Shown here: positions 10,831 to 20,118 of the stretch, piece by piece
Numbering within the stretch: the stretch's first letter is position 1
How the letters are laid out: every line of letters starts with the position of its first letter
NCBI GenBank assembly: GCA_934654475.1
Contig: CAKUFZ010000002.1
Coordinates: 62,001-126,000, forward strand
DNA: 64,000 nt
Reading direction: 5' to 3'
Origin: an uncultured Coriobacteriales bacterium
GTDB lineage: Bacteria; Actinomycetota; Coriobacteriia; Coriobacteriales; UMGS124
Notes under the pieces: generated by a model
Database searches by the model: none
What the model saw: only the letters and a program-made list of their open reading frames with translations
Told to the model about the DNA's origin: nothing
Made by a program: the position numbers and the translations under genes

Positions 10831-11436
10831 TTAGTCGTTATCGGGATAGGTGAAGTAACCGGCTTCTTTGCGTGCAACCTCGATCTGAGGAACAGCCTCG
10901 AGAGGCTCGTCGCAAGACGCCTGCACGTCGGCGTCGGAATCGCAGACAAGCCCGTCGGTCGCATCGGCCTCGTGGCTTGCGCGCCCGCCTTCGGAGAGAC
11001 CCTCGGCGCGATGCCCCAGGCGACGGCCGAACGCCGACTTTGCACGCTGCGCGATGTTGCCGGCAGCGTCGTTAACGACACTGGCGGCATTGCCGGCCAC
11101 GTTCGTGGCGCGGGATACGTCACCCAGGATAGCGTCGAGTCGGACAAGATCGTCGGAAAGGGCACCGATGGCGCCGGCAGTCTGGCGAAGCACGGGCTCC
11201 ACCTGCACCACGGCAGGCTGGGCTTGCTCGAGCACGGCGTCGAGCTTCGCGACAACAGGCTTGGCCTGCTCCACGACCTCGCCGGCGGAAGCAACGACCG
11301 GTCCCAGGTCGTCGGCGGCCTTCTTGAAGGCGTCGATGCAGGGACGCGCGCCACGCACGGTGAGTGCGACCTCAACCGCGAGCCAAACAAGGGCCGCGAC
11401 AAGGACGACGAGCGCTACGGTAAGAATGGTTGGCAT
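10831..11436 (-). CDS. DUF948-like membrane-anchored protein
   Basis: A 201-residue protein with one N-terminal membrane helix (about residues 2-24, TILTVALVVLVAALVWLA) and then a long amphipathic, Val/Ala-rich helical region that resembles DUF948 proteins, followed by a polar acidic tail. No catalytic motif is visible. It would face the cytoplasm as a rod-like helical domain. ATG 11436 follows AAAGGGG by 6 nt; an upstream in-frame start at 11463 lacks a ribosome site. It lies 15 nt before the RsbW-like gene, so a link to stress sigma control is possible but inferred from position only. Confidence 0.65.
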   Translation of the reverse strand: MPTILTVALVVLVAALVWLAVEVALTVRGARPCIDAFKKAADDLGPVVASAGEVVEQAKPVVAKLDAVLEQAQPAVVQVEPVLRQTAGAIGALSDDLVRLDAILGDVSRATNVAGNAASVVNDAAGNIAQRAKSAFGRRLGHRAEGLSEGGRASHEADATDGLVCDSDADVQASCDEPLEAVPQIEVARKEAGYFTYPDND

Positions 11437-11495
11437 ACAAAGCCCCTTTCGGTTATGGGACAAACCCTATGCATCATGCCCTAGTTGGCGCACAA

Positions 11496-12857
11496 CTATA
11501 CGCCCTGCTCGCCCTGCGGCGAGCCTCCCAACAAAAGCTGCCCATCAACGCTGCGCCTGGCGTACTCCCAACGGTACTGCTCCCAGCCGATTTGACCCGG
11601 CTCGTAGAAGCACCCGCGCTCGAGGCCGTCGGGCAGGTACTGCTGCGCCACCCAATGGCCGGGATAGTCATGCGGGTAGATGTAGTCGCCGTAGTTCTCG
11701 CTGCCGGGACGGTGCCGGTCGCGCAAATGGTTGGGGACGGCGCGGGCGGGTGCCTCGCGGACGTCTTTGAAGGCACGCGCGAGGCCCTTGTAGCTCGCGT
11801 TGCTCTTGGGCGCGAGGGCCATGTACACGGCAGCCTGCGCGAGGTTGATGCGGCATTCGGGCATTCCGATGACCTCGCACGCCTTGAAGGCGGCCTCGGC
11901 CACGAGGATTGCCTGCGGGTCGGCGTTGCCCACGTCCTCGCTGGCAGAGATGAAGATGCGCCGGGCGATGAACTTGGGGTCCTCCCCTCCTTCAAGCATG
12001 CGCGCCAGGTAATACAGGGCGGCGTCGGGGTCGGAGCCGCGCATCGACTTGATGAAGGCCGAGACAACGTCGTAATGCTCGTCGCCGCCCTTGTCGTAGC
12101 GCTGGGCGCGCGTGGGGGTCGCCTGGTCCACATCCTCTGCGCTCACCGCGATGGGGCCGTCGTCCCCGCGCCCGTCGCGCGCAGCCGCAAGCTCGCAGGC
12201 GAGCTCGAGGGTGGTGAGGGCGCTTCGGGCGTCGCCGCCCGCAAGCAGGCACACGCGCGCCAGCGCCTCGTCGTCAAGCGTGTACTTGCCCGCAAGGCCG
12301 TCCGGGCTTGCCAGGGCGTGACGGCAGATGGAGGAGATGTCCCCGTCGGTGAGGCTGTGGAGCTCGACCACGCGCGAGCGAGACAGAAGCGCCTGGTTCA
12401 CCTCGAAGAACGGGTTCTCCGTTGTGGCACCCACAAGCACGACGACGCGGTCCTCCACGGCGTGGAGCAGGGCGTCTTGCTGACCGCGGTTGAAGCGGTG
12501 GATCTCGTCGACGAACAAGATGGTGCGACGGCTGTTGATGACCAGGCGGTTCTTTGCCGCGTCAATCTGCTCGCGCAGGTCCTTCACCGTGCCGGTGACA
12601 GCCGACACCTCCACGAACTCGGCGCGCGTGGTGTGGGCGATGATGCGGGCCAGCGTGGTCTTGCCTGTGCCGGCCGGGCCAAAGAGGATGACCGAGCTCA
12701 ACGTGTCATGCTCGATGGCGCGGCGCAGCCACGTACCGGGCCCCACGGCGTCGGTCTGCCCGCAATACTCGTCGAGCGTCTTGGGACGCACGCGCACCGC
12801 CAGGGGCGCATTGGCGTTGACGCGACGCTCCTCGTTTGCTGTAAACAATGTCTGCAT
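11496..12857 (-). CDS. rarA: replication-associated recombination protein RarA (MgsA)
   Basis: AAA+ ATPase of the clamp-loader clade that acts at stalled replication forks. The 453 residues show Walker A GPAGTGKTT, Walker B LFVDEIHRF, sensor 1 ATTENPFFEVN and the arginine-finger region LLSRSRV, then the tetramerising C-terminal domain (SAFIKSMRGSDPDAALYYLARM, YPHDYPGHWVAQQYLP). The chosen start ATG 12857 (MQTLF) leaves a family-like N-terminus; a longer start at 12884 is possible. It follows dgt by 44 nt and precedes the DUF948-like gene. Confidence 0.95.
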   Translation of the reverse strand: MQTLFTANEERRVNANAPLAVRVRPKTLDEYCGQTDAVGPGTWLRRAIEHDTLSSVILFGPAGTGKTTLARIIAHTTRAEFVEVSAVTGTVKDLREQIDAAKNRLVINSRRTILFVDEIHRFNRGQQDALLHAVEDRVVVLVGATTENPFFEVNQALLSRSRVVELHSLTDGDISSICRHALASPDGLAGKYTLDDEALARVCLLAGGDARSALTTLELACELAAARDGRGDDGPIAVSAEDVDQATPTRAQRYDKGGDEHYDVVSAFIKSMRGSDPDAALYYLARMLEGGEDPKFIARRIFISASEDVGNADPQAILVAEAAFKACEVIGMPECRINLAQAAVYMALAPKSNASYKGLARAFKDVREAPARAVPNHLRDRHRPGSENYGDYIYPHDYPGHWVAQQYLPDGLERGCFYEPGQIGWEQYRWEYARRSVDGQLLLGGSPQGEQGV

Positions 12858-12901
12858 GTGCCTGGTGTTCCTTGGTCGAATCACAGGGTTGTTAGAAAAC
12901 G

Positions 12902-14119
12902 TTACAAATCACTGAAGTAGCTGCGCCGGGGCGTTTTCCCCAGTTCTTCAGGGAAGAGGCGCTCGTAGAGCGCGGTGAAGTAGTCGTCGGTCATCGAGGC
13001 GATGAAGTCCATGACCGTTCGCTCGGGTACGCTTTGCCAGTCGTAGTCGTGGCTATAGTACCCCGCATGGCGACAGACCGGCACGACATGATGGGCGAAG
13101 ATGGGGCTTGTCTCGTCGCCTGAGACAAGGTCGTCGAGCAGGCGTGCGAAGAGGGCCTCGAAACGTGGGGCGATCAACCCCTCGCACTCCCCTCCCACCG
13201 AGGGCGTCTCGTAGATGAGCTGGTAATTCTCGCGCTTGGCAGCCGCCAGCTCATCGAAGGCCGCTTGCGAAAGCTCGATGTGGTCCTTGCCGTAGGAGTT
13301 CTCCACGATGTCGACCGTAAGCGCCGCGATGACCCATGAGTTGTAGGCGCCCACGGCGCCCGTCCTGAACGGCGCATCGGCGTCGAGCAGGCCGGCGAGC
13401 TCGGCGTCTTGGCGGTCCTTGCCCACGTAGGCGATGATGTCGGACACCCGCACGACACAGCCTTCGAGCGTGGCGGGCGCAAGCGTGTGGATGAAATCGC
13501 GGCCCTTCTCATGACAGGCACGGATTGTCTCATCAAGCTCGGCAAAGCTGGAAAGGCCCGATGTGCGCAGCACGCGCCGCTCGTACTCGCCGTTGTGGCA
13601 GAGGGCCCCGTCGAGGGTCTGCAGCGTGAGGTTGCGCCCGTAGATGCGGTCCATGACCTCGACGCTGTGAACGTTGTGCGCAAAGTGCAGGCCGGTGCGC
13701 GCGTGATACGCCTCGTCAAGGCAGCGCTCGCCGGCGTGGCCGAAGGGCGTGTGGCCGATGTCGTGGGCAAGGGCTATGGCCTCGACAAGGTCGAGGTTGA
13801 GTCCCAGGGGACGCGCGATGTCGCGGGCGATGCGGCTCACGAGCTGCACATGCTGGCCGCGCCGCGTGATGTCGTCGTTCTGGCGAAACGAGAAGACCTG
13901 CGTCTTGCCGGCATAGCGGTTGTACGCAGGCACATTGAGCGTCTTTTCGATGTCGCGGACAAAAGCGGGGCGCATGAGCGTCTGCTCGTCGCGCGCGGCG
14001 GGAACGCGCCGCAGGGCCGCGGCGTCGGGACAGCGCCACGGGCTCACGCGGCCGCGAGCGTAGTCGTCAGCAATCTGGGCCGCCAGTTCCTCGCTCAAAG
14101 AGAGCGGTGCGTCATACAT
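12902..14119 (-). CDS. dgt: HD-domain dGTPase-like triphosphohydrolase
   Basis: Hydrolyses dNTPs, typically dGTP, to the nucleoside and triphosphate. The 405 residues contain the HD metal site: the first His in RRGQHVQLVSRIARD (where family members have RLTHSLEV), AHDIGHTPFGHAGE, HNVHSVEVMDR and a late aspartate in VRVSDIIAYVGKD. FRQNDDITRRGQHVQ is a slightly altered form of the family sequence in which the canonical LTHS is QHVQ; His is kept. ATG 14119 follows GGGAGG by 9 nt. First gene of the thirteen-gene minus cluster, divergent from trpS. Confidence 0.88.
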   Translation of the reverse strand: MYDAPLSLSEELAAQIADDYARGRVSPWRCPDAAALRRVPAARDEQTLMRPAFVRDIEKTLNVPAYNRYAGKTQVFSFRQNDDITRRGQHVQLVSRIARDIARPLGLNLDLVEAIALAHDIGHTPFGHAGERCLDEAYHARTGLHFAHNVHSVEVMDRIYGRNLTLQTLDGALCHNGEYERRVLRTSGLSSFAELDETIRACHEKGRDFIHTLAPATLEGCVVRVSDIIAYVGKDRQDAELAGLLDADAPFRTGAVGAYNSWVIAALTVDIVENSYGKDHIELSQAAFDELAAAKRENYQLIYETPSVGGECEGLIAPRFEALFARLLDDLVSGDETSPIFAHHVVPVCRHAGYYSHDYDWQSVPERTVMDFIASMTDDYFTALYERLFPEELGKTPRRSYFSDL

Positions 14120-14244
14120 GTCGTCTTGCCTCCCGGCGCCCAATGGCTGCCTGTCTTGTGGCGTATACGCCGCATTGCCAACATTTGGGATTCTACAAGT
14201 CCTCTTGAAGGTTGTAATGGTCTATTATGAAAACCCTGTAAACA

Positions 14245-14259
14245 CGGGCAGTCCGCCCG
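14245..14259 (+). other. small leader hairpin before trpS
   Basis: CGGGC and GCCCG flank a 5-nt loop about 40 nt upstream of the trpS ATG. It may shape the 5' leader. No T-box consensus (GGUGGNACCGCG-like) or long leader is present, so I assign no regulatory class. Confidence 0.3.
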
Positions 14260-14300
14260 CACACGAGACTGTCAGACTCCAAGTGACGAGGAGCTATCAC

Positions 14301-15350
14301 ATGGCCAACGAAGGCAGCTTCGAGGCAAGCCTCAAGCGCAGCAACCAGATCAAGGAAGACCTTGCCCTGCACCCCGAGAACTACCGCATGCTCACGGGCG
14401 ACCGTCCCACCGGCCGCCTGCACCTGGGCCACTACTTCGGCACCATCCGTGAGCGCGTGCGCCTGCAGGACATGGGCGTCAACACGATGGTGCTCATCGC
14501 CGACTACCAGGTCATCACCGACCGCGACACCACGGCCAACATCCAGGACAACGTGTACAACATGGTCATGGACTACCTGGCCTGCGGCATCGACCCCGCC
14601 AAGACGCCCATCTACACGCACTCGGCCATCGCCGCTTGCAACCAGCTCATGCTCCCCTTCCTGTCGCTCGTGACCGAGGCCGAGCTGCAGCGCAACCCCA
14701 CCGTCAAGGCCGAGATGGAGGCCTCGGGCCACGCGCTCACCGGCCTTCTGCTCACCTACCCCATCCACCAGGCCTGCGACATCCTGTTCTGCAAGGGCAA
14801 CGTCGTGCCCGTGGGCAAGGACCAGCTGCCCCACATCGAGGCCACGCGCCTTGTCGCACGCAGGTTCAACGAGCGTTACGGCCAGGTCTTCCCCGAGCCC
14901 GAGGCGCTGCTCACCGACGCCATCGAGATTCCTGGTCTCGACGGCCGCAAGATGAGCAAGTCCTACGGCAACGCCATCTCCCTGTCCATGACCGAGGAAG
15001 AGACGGCCAAGCGCATCAAGAAGTCCACGACCGACGCCGACCGCAACATCTACTTCGACAAGGAGAACCGCCCCGGCGTGTCCGCCCTCCTTACGACCGC
15101 GGCGCTGTGCACCGGCCGCAAGGAGGGCGAGATTGCCGAGGAGATCGGCGACGGCGGCTCGGGCACCCTCAAGAAGTACGTCACCGAGGCCGTCAACGGC
15201 TACCTCGCCCCCATCCGCGAGCGTCGTCGCGCCTATGAGCAGGACCTCGACTACATCAAGGACGTCATCCACGAGGGCAACAAGCGCGCCAACGAGATTG
15301 CCGACGCCACCCTCGACGAGGTCCGCGCCGCCATGGGCATGGTGTACTAG
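14301..15350 (+). CDS. trpS: tryptophanyl-tRNA synthetase
   Basis: Charges tRNA-Trp. The 349 residues have class I signatures: RPTGRLHLGHYFGTI (HIGH equivalent) and GRKMSKSYGN (KMSKS), with the tryptophan-pocket GKDQ segment between them. ATG 14301 follows GAGGAG by 6-7 nt; longer upstream frames are not supported. It is monocistronic, divergent from dgt, and ends in a strong terminator shared with the next, convergent gene. Confidence 0.96.
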   Translation: MANEGSFEASLKRSNQIKEDLALHPENYRMLTGDRPTGRLHLGHYFGTIRERVRLQDMGVNTMVLIADYQVITDRDTTANIQDNVYNMVMDYLACGIDPAKTPIYTHSAIAACNQLMLPFLSLVTEAELQRNPTVKAEMEASGHALTGLLLTYPIHQACDILFCKGNVVPVGKDQLPHIEATRLVARRFNERYGQVFPEPEALLTDAIEIPGLDGRKMSKSYGNAISLSMTEEETAKRIKKSTTDADRNIYFDKENRPGVSALLTTAALCTGRKEGEIAEEIGDGGSGTLKKYVTEAVNGYLAPIRERRRAYEQDLDYIKDVIHEGNKRANEIADATLDEVRAAMGMVY

Positions 15351-15403
15351 GTTCTTTGACGTCGACGAGACCGTCATCGGCCGCACGCTTCAACGCCTAA
15401 CGC

Positions 15404-15439
15404 AAAAGGCTCCCAGGGTTTGACCCTGGGAGCCTTTTT
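15404..15439. terminator. bidirectional terminator after trpS
   Basis: A perfect 16-bp stem (AAAAGGCTCCCAGGGT with its complement) around a 3-nt loop, flanked by A and T runs. It serves trpS on plus and the Cys-motif protein on minus. Confidence 0.93.
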
Positions 15440-15466
15440 CATACCTGGGATATGCGAGAGGCCGTC

Positions 15467-16732
15467 TTACTCGGCAGTCTTCTCCTGGGACTCGCAAGCC
15501 TCAGGCGCAGGGGCCTCGGCCGCGGTCTCCTCAACGACGGGAGCCTCGGGTGCGGGCTGCTCGGCGACGGGAGCGGCCTGAGGCGCCTCGACAGCGGGAG
15601 TCTCAGCTGCGAGCGTCTCGACAGCAGGTGCCTCGGCGGCGGCAGCCTCAACAGCGGGGGCAACCTCGGCCTCAGCGGCCGGAGAGATGACCTTCAGCGG
15701 CACGTTCTCGGTGGCGCTCACCGGCTGCAGGTGCACCTCGACCTCGAGGTCGTGCTCGGTGAGGTCGACGACCTCGGTGAACGACTTGCGGCTGGGAGCG
15801 GTGACCTTGAGGGTGTACTTGTCCTTGCCGGCGCCGATGACGGCCAGGCCGTCCGAACCGGTGCTGGCAAACTGGGCCTTGCCCGTGCCCTCGACCGGCT
15901 TGAGCTCGCAACGGGCGCTGCGCTGGGGCTTGCCCGTCTTGTCGTCGATGACGCAGATCTTGAAGTTGCGCTCCGGTGGGATGCGCGCCACGAAGCTGAA
16001 CTTGTGCGAGGCGCGCTCGTGGGGCGTGTCCATGCCTTCGGGGATGAAGCGCGCCTCCCAACGATGCAGCTTGGCGTCCATGGGCGCAACGGCGGTGAGC
16101 TTGTCCCACCACAGGGTCTCGCGCGGTGCCTCGGGCTCATGGAGCTTGCCCTCGGCAACGACCTTCTCGTCAGCGTCGACGATCTGAATCTTCTGGCCAC
16201 CCAGGGCGCAGCCACTCGAGCAGCTCACGCCGACGCACACCTCGATGGGCTGGCCGACCCACACGGGTGCGGTGACGCCCCACGTGGAGACGGCGACATG
16301 GTGGGGCTCGACGGTGAACTCGAGGAGCATGTCGCGCTCCTCGTGCGGGTTCTTAAACGCCGGGCCGCCGTCCTCAGGCATCGGAAGCACGCGAGGCTCG
16401 TAGTGCACGACGTACTGGTACTTGCCGGGCTCGGCGGGCATGGTGAGCGGAATCGCCTCGCTCACGGCAAGCTCGCCTTCCTGCGTGACGAACTCCACGT
16501 CGGCGACGTTCTCACCCAGGATGGTGGAGAGGTTCAGCTTGTCGCCCACCAGGTCGCAGCCGCTCTCGCAGGTGCCGAAGACCACGAGCGAGCACGAGTC
16601 GCCGACATAGAGCTTCTCGGGCACGCCGTCGATGTCGAAGAACACCTCGTGGCCCTGGCCGTCGAGCTTGGTGGGTATCTTTTCTTCCTTCAGGCCCTTG
16701 ACGTCGACCTCGGCCTGCTTGCCGTCTGCCAT
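15467..16732 (-). CDS. unrecognised protein with duplicated C-x3-C beta-domain and Ala/Glu/Pro tail
   Basis: I do not recognise this 421-residue protein by name. It has no signal peptide or membrane segment. Two related modules are visible. Module 1 (about 40-142) has YVGDSCSLVVFGTCESGCDL then PHEERDMLLEF. Module 2 (about 157-252) has WVGQPIEVCVGVSCSSGCAL then PHERASHKFSF. Each keeps C-x3-C followed by L-x-G-x-K. A third part (about 256-338) looks like a carboxypeptidase-regulatory/CNA-B type beta sandwich with SARCELKP and DKYTLKV. The last 75 residues are a low-complexity Ala/Pro/Glu/Val tail. ATG 16732 follows AGGAGG by 8 nt. It lies 56 nt downstream of ligA, probably by operon proximity only. 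The paired cysteines could bind metal or form disulfides. Confidence 0.8.
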   Translation of the reverse strand: MADGKQAEVDVKGLKEEKIPTKLDGQGHEVFFDIDGVPEKLYVGDSCSLVVFGTCESGCDLVGDKLNLSTILGENVADVEFVTQEGELAVSEAIPLTMPAEPGKYQYVVHYEPRVLPMPEDGGPAFKNPHEERDMLLEFTVEPHHVAVSTWGVTAPVWVGQPIEVCVGVSCSSGCALGGQKIQIVDADEKVVAEGKLHEPEAPRETLWWDKLTAVAPMDAKLHRWEARFIPEGMDTPHERASHKFSFVARIPPERNFKICVIDDKTGKPQRSARCELKPVEGTGKAQFASTGSDGLAVIGAGKDKYTLKVTAPSRKSFTEVVDLTEHDLEVEVHLQPVSATENVPLKVISPAAEAEVAPAVEAAAAEAPAVETLAAETPAVEAPQAAPVAEQPAPEAPVVEETAAEAPAPEACESQEKTAE

Positions 16733-16788
16733 ATACAGCTCCTCCTTGAATCGCGTATGCGCGGACTCGTGAACCAATGCCTACAAGG

Positions 16789-18984
16789 TTACCCCAAAAC
16801 TGCGGGAATGATGCCGCCAGAGAGAATCTCGTCGAGGGCGTTTTCGTCCAAAACCGGCACGCCGAGCTCGCGGGCACGCGTGAGCTTGGAACCGGCGGCC
16901 TCGCCCGCCACGACATAGGACGTCTTCTTGCTGACCGAGCCCGACACCTTGGCACCGTATGCCTTGAGCTCTTCGCCTGCCTGCTCGCGCGTACGGCGCT
17001 CGAGCGTTCCCGTGAGCACGAACGTGAGACCCGCAAGCGTCTGGGGCTTCAGCTTGCGGCTGGCGCCCTCAAGCTGCACGCCGGCCTGACGCAGGCGCTC
17101 GATAACGGCGAGGTTGTCGGGCACGCGCAGGAAGTCATGGACGCTTTGGGCAATCTGGGGCCCCACTCCGTCGACGCAGGCGATGTCGTCGACGCTGGCC
17201 GTGGCAAGCGCCGCAAGGGAGCCAAAGGCGTCCGCAAGGGCCTCGGCAACCGTCTTGCCCACATGGCGCATACCCAGGCCGAACAGGACACGGGAGAAAG
17301 GCTTCTCACGGGATGCCTGGATGTTGGCGACCGCCTTCTGCGCCGTGGTGAGGCCGACAAGGACGGGGTCGCCCTTTTCGTGGTCTTTGGACCTGGAAGC
17401 ATACACGCGGCCGGTGGGCAGCGCAGCCACCTGCTCGACGGTGAGGCTGTAAAAGTCTGCCACGTCGCGCACCAGGCCGCTCTCAAGAAGCGCGGAGACG
17501 AGCTTCTCCCCCACCACCTCGATGTCCATGACCGGGCGGCTCACCCAATGCAGCAGTCGCTCGGAAGCCTGCGCGGGGCAGTCGATGGAGACGCAGCGAT
17601 ACGCCACCTCGTCGCCCTCGTGCATAACGGGGCTACCACAGCTCGGGCAGTGGGTCGGCATCTCGAACAGCGCGGCGTCGGCCGGACGAAGGCTGAGGAC
17701 AGGACCCACGACCTCGGGAATGACGTCGCCGGCCTTGTGGACCACCACAGTGTCACCGACACGCACGTCCTTGCGGCGAATCTCGTCGATGTTGTGCAGC
17801 GTGGCACGAGCGATGGTGGACCCGGCCACCACGACGGGGTCGAACTCGGCGACCGGGGTGAGAACGCCGGTGCGCCCCACCTGCACGGCGATGTTGCGCA
17901 AGACGGTCTGGCGCTCCTCGGGCGGGAACTTGAACGCCGTGAAGAAGCGCGGGGCACGGGCCGTGAAGCCCAAGGCGTGCTGGTAGGCAAAGGAATCAAC
18001 CTTCACCACGACGCCGTCGATGTCATAGGGCAGGCCGTCGCGCTTGCCGAGGGCCTCCGCACAGAACTCGTGCACCTCGGCGGCACCGTGGCAGCGCTTG
18101 AGGTTGGGGTTCACCGAGAAGCCTGCCATGCGCTCCCAAGCGAGGAAGTCCCACTGGCAGTCGACGTCGACCGAGTCCATGTCGGCAAGGGCATACATGA
18201 AGGTGGCCAGGTCGCGTACAGCCGTGATCTTGGGGTCCTTCTGGCGAAGGGAGCCGGCGGCGGCGTTGCGCGGGTTGGCGAAGGGGGCACGGCCTGCCTC
18301 GTCGTTCTGCTCGTTGAGGCGCACGAACGACTCTTTGGGCATAAAGACCTCGCCGCGCACCTCGATCGAACCGTTGGGTGCGCTCACATGCGCCAGAGCC
18401 TCGTCGGACAGGCGCGCAGGCACGTCCTTGATGGTACGCACGTTGAGCGTGACGTCCTCGCCCATGACGCCGTCGCCGCGCGTTGCCGCGCGCACGAGCA
18501 TGCCGTTCTTGTACGTAAGGGCGATGCCCAGGCCGTCTATTTTAAGCTCGCACACATAGGTGGGGGCGACGCCCAGCTCGCGCTCAGTGCGCTCGAGCCA
18601 CTCGTCGAGCTCGTCGAGGTTCATGACGTCGTCGATTGAGTACATGCGCGCGGCATGCGGTACGCTGTCGAACTGACGGGCGACGTAGCCTCCCACATGC
18701 TGGGTGTAGCTCTGGGGTGTCACGACCTCGGGATAGGCCGCTTCCAAATCGCGCAACTCATGCACGAGCTTGTCGAAGGCGGCATCGGTGATCTCGGGAT
18801 CGTCGAGCGCGTAATACCTGTAGGCATGGTAGTCGAGCTGACGGTTGAGCTCGGCGGCACGGGCAAAGGGGTCGAATCCCGACTCGGCCCCGCGAACCGG
18901 GACGGTGCCGGCAGCCTCGGGAGTCACCTCACCAGCCTCGTCGAACAAAGACGGCGTGGAAGGTGCTTCAGTTGAACGTGACAT
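16789..18984 (-). CDS. ligA: NAD-dependent DNA ligase LigA
   Basis: Joins nicks in replication and repair using NAD+. The 731 residues show domain Ia (YHAYRYYALDDPEITDAAFD), the adenylation lysine in ELKIDG, EVRGEVFMP, the OB domain, a four-Cys zinc finger (CPSCG then CVSIDC), helix-hairpin-helix repeats (GLGMRHVGKTVAEAL, VDGVGPQIAQSV) and a C-terminal BRCT domain (TFVLTGTLERRTREQ). ATG 18984 follows AAGGAG by 6 nt. The N-terminal extension of about 35 residues before the Ia domain is Pro/Glu-rich and not conserved. Confidence 0.97.
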   Translation of the reverse strand: MSRSTEAPSTPSLFDEAGEVTPEAAGTVPVRGAESGFDPFARAAELNRQLDYHAYRYYALDDPEITDAAFDKLVHELRDLEAAYPEVVTPQSYTQHVGGYVARQFDSVPHAARMYSIDDVMNLDELDEWLERTERELGVAPTYVCELKIDGLGIALTYKNGMLVRAATRGDGVMGEDVTLNVRTIKDVPARLSDEALAHVSAPNGSIEVRGEVFMPKESFVRLNEQNDEAGRAPFANPRNAAAGSLRQKDPKITAVRDLATFMYALADMDSVDVDCQWDFLAWERMAGFSVNPNLKRCHGAAEVHEFCAEALGKRDGLPYDIDGVVVKVDSFAYQHALGFTARAPRFFTAFKFPPEERQTVLRNIAVQVGRTGVLTPVAEFDPVVVAGSTIARATLHNIDEIRRKDVRVGDTVVVHKAGDVIPEVVGPVLSLRPADAALFEMPTHCPSCGSPVMHEGDEVAYRCVSIDCPAQASERLLHWVSRPVMDIEVVGEKLVSALLESGLVRDVADFYSLTVEQVAALPTGRVYASRSKDHEKGDPVLVGLTTAQKAVANIQASREKPFSRVLFGLGMRHVGKTVAEALADAFGSLAALATASVDDIACVDGVGPQIAQSVHDFLRVPDNLAVIERLRQAGVQLEGASRKLKPQTLAGLTFVLTGTLERRTREQAGEELKAYGAKVSGSVSKKTSYVVAGEAAGSKLTRARELGVPVLDENALDEILSGGIIPAVLG

Positions 18985-19124
18985 ACGCTGCTCCTTGCTT
19001 GCCCGACTCGGCAAGTCACATACCCTGTTGACGGCTGCACATTCTACCGCGACCAAAGCAAGCGGCAAAGGCAACCCGGTCGCCGCACGTGGGGGCAACA
19101 CACAGAAACGACGTGCTAGAGGGC

Positions 19125-20024
19125 TTAGACCTCAGTGGATTCTCCGCCCTCGGCTACGTCGGTGGCAAGCGCGCGGGCACCCTTGGTGGAGAAATATTCC
19201 TTCTTCGCGATGGCGCGCACAATTGAATTGCGCACGCCCGAGAAGGGAACGCCCTCGACGACATAAAAGAAGATCTGACCCTTGGCACCATAGGGCGTGA
19301 TGGAGTCGAAGAACACCTTGGGCTCCATCCCCTCCTCGGTGCGCAAACGGTCGCCTGCGGCCTCCTTGACGGTCTTGAGCAGGTCGGCCGCCACCACATC
19401 GGGGTCGTAGCCGAGCTCCATCGTGAACTCGAGGGTCGCCTGCGACTCGCTGGAAGCAGGAAGCTGATGAACCGAGGTGGTGTTGAGCACCGAGTTGGGG
19501 ATGACGATGCGCTCGTCGAGGCGGTTCTCCACCACGGTGTGGCGCATGGTGACGTCCACAACGGTGCCCGTGACACCCGCAATCGTCACGTAGTCGCCCG
19601 GCTGGATAACACGGCCCACCATGAGCATGAAGCCGCCGAAGATGTTTGAGATGGTGTCTTTCAAGCCCAGCGAGATGACGACCGAGGTCACGCCCAGTGC
19701 GGTGATGAATGCGGTGGGCTTGATGCCAAAGACGGGCTCGAGCACACAGATGAGCGCCATCGACCACACGATGACACGCACGAAGTTCACGATGATGGAT
19801 GCGGCCGGCAGGCTGTCGAAGTTGGCGATCAGGCGATGGATGAGCTTGCTGAGAATGTGCTGCACAAGAAATGCCAGCGCCGCGATGATGCACAGAAAGA
19901 GCGCTCGGATGGCAATGATCTCGGGATACAGACCAAAGATAAGTATCTGGCCTGAGTCATCTGTAGAAATGAAGGAGAGACTCTCCATCAGCACGCTTCC
20001 AAGACCCTGCAGCATCTCGCCCAT
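19125..20024 (-). CDS. mscS: MscS-type small-conductance mechanosensitive channel
   Basis: Membrane channel that opens under osmotic downshock. The 299 residues have three predicted membrane helices (about 31-52, 65-87 and 92-118). The pore helix is followed by VVISLGLKDTISNIFGGFMLM, and the MscS beta domain has VGRVIQPGDYVTIAGVTGTVVDVTMRHT (VIPNSVL follows). The C-terminal alpha/beta domain is shorter than in E. coli MscS. ATG 20024 follows AAGGGA by 8 nt. It lies between the tRNA terminator and ligA, with 140 nt to ligA. Confidence 0.93.
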   Translation of the reverse strand: MGEMLQGLGSVLMESLSFISTDDSGQILIFGLYPEIIAIRALFLCIIAALAFLVQHILSKLIHRLIANFDSLPAASIIVNFVRVIVWSMALICVLEPVFGIKPTAFITALGVTSVVISLGLKDTISNIFGGFMLMVGRVIQPGDYVTIAGVTGTVVDVTMRHTVVENRLDERIVIPNSVLNTTSVHQLPASSESQATLEFTMELGYDPDVVAADLLKTVKEAAGDRLRTEEGMEPKVFFDSITPYGAKGQIFFYVVEGVPFSGVRNSIVRAIAKKEYFSTKGARALATDVAEGGESTEV

Positions 20025-20073
20025 ATGGTGCGTCCCTTCACGCAAGACAGTCGTCGCAAACGACCAGATAAAC

Positions 20074-20110
20074 AAAAACAGGCGGGAGTCTTTCGACTCT
20101 CGCCTGTTTA
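20074..20110 (-). terminator. terminator of the tRNA operon
   Basis: Read on minus, AAACAGGCGAGAGTC and its complement form a 15-bp stem (one G-T pair) around GAAA, followed by a T-rich run. It lies 9 nt beyond the last tRNA and upstream of mscS. Confidence 0.9.
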
Positions 20111-20118
20111 ATCTCCAA

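Noticed and set aside
14144..14300. A T-box or trp-type attenuator before trpS
   Set aside because: No specifier loop or T-box consensus and no competing hairpin with a T run in the leader; only a small hairpin.
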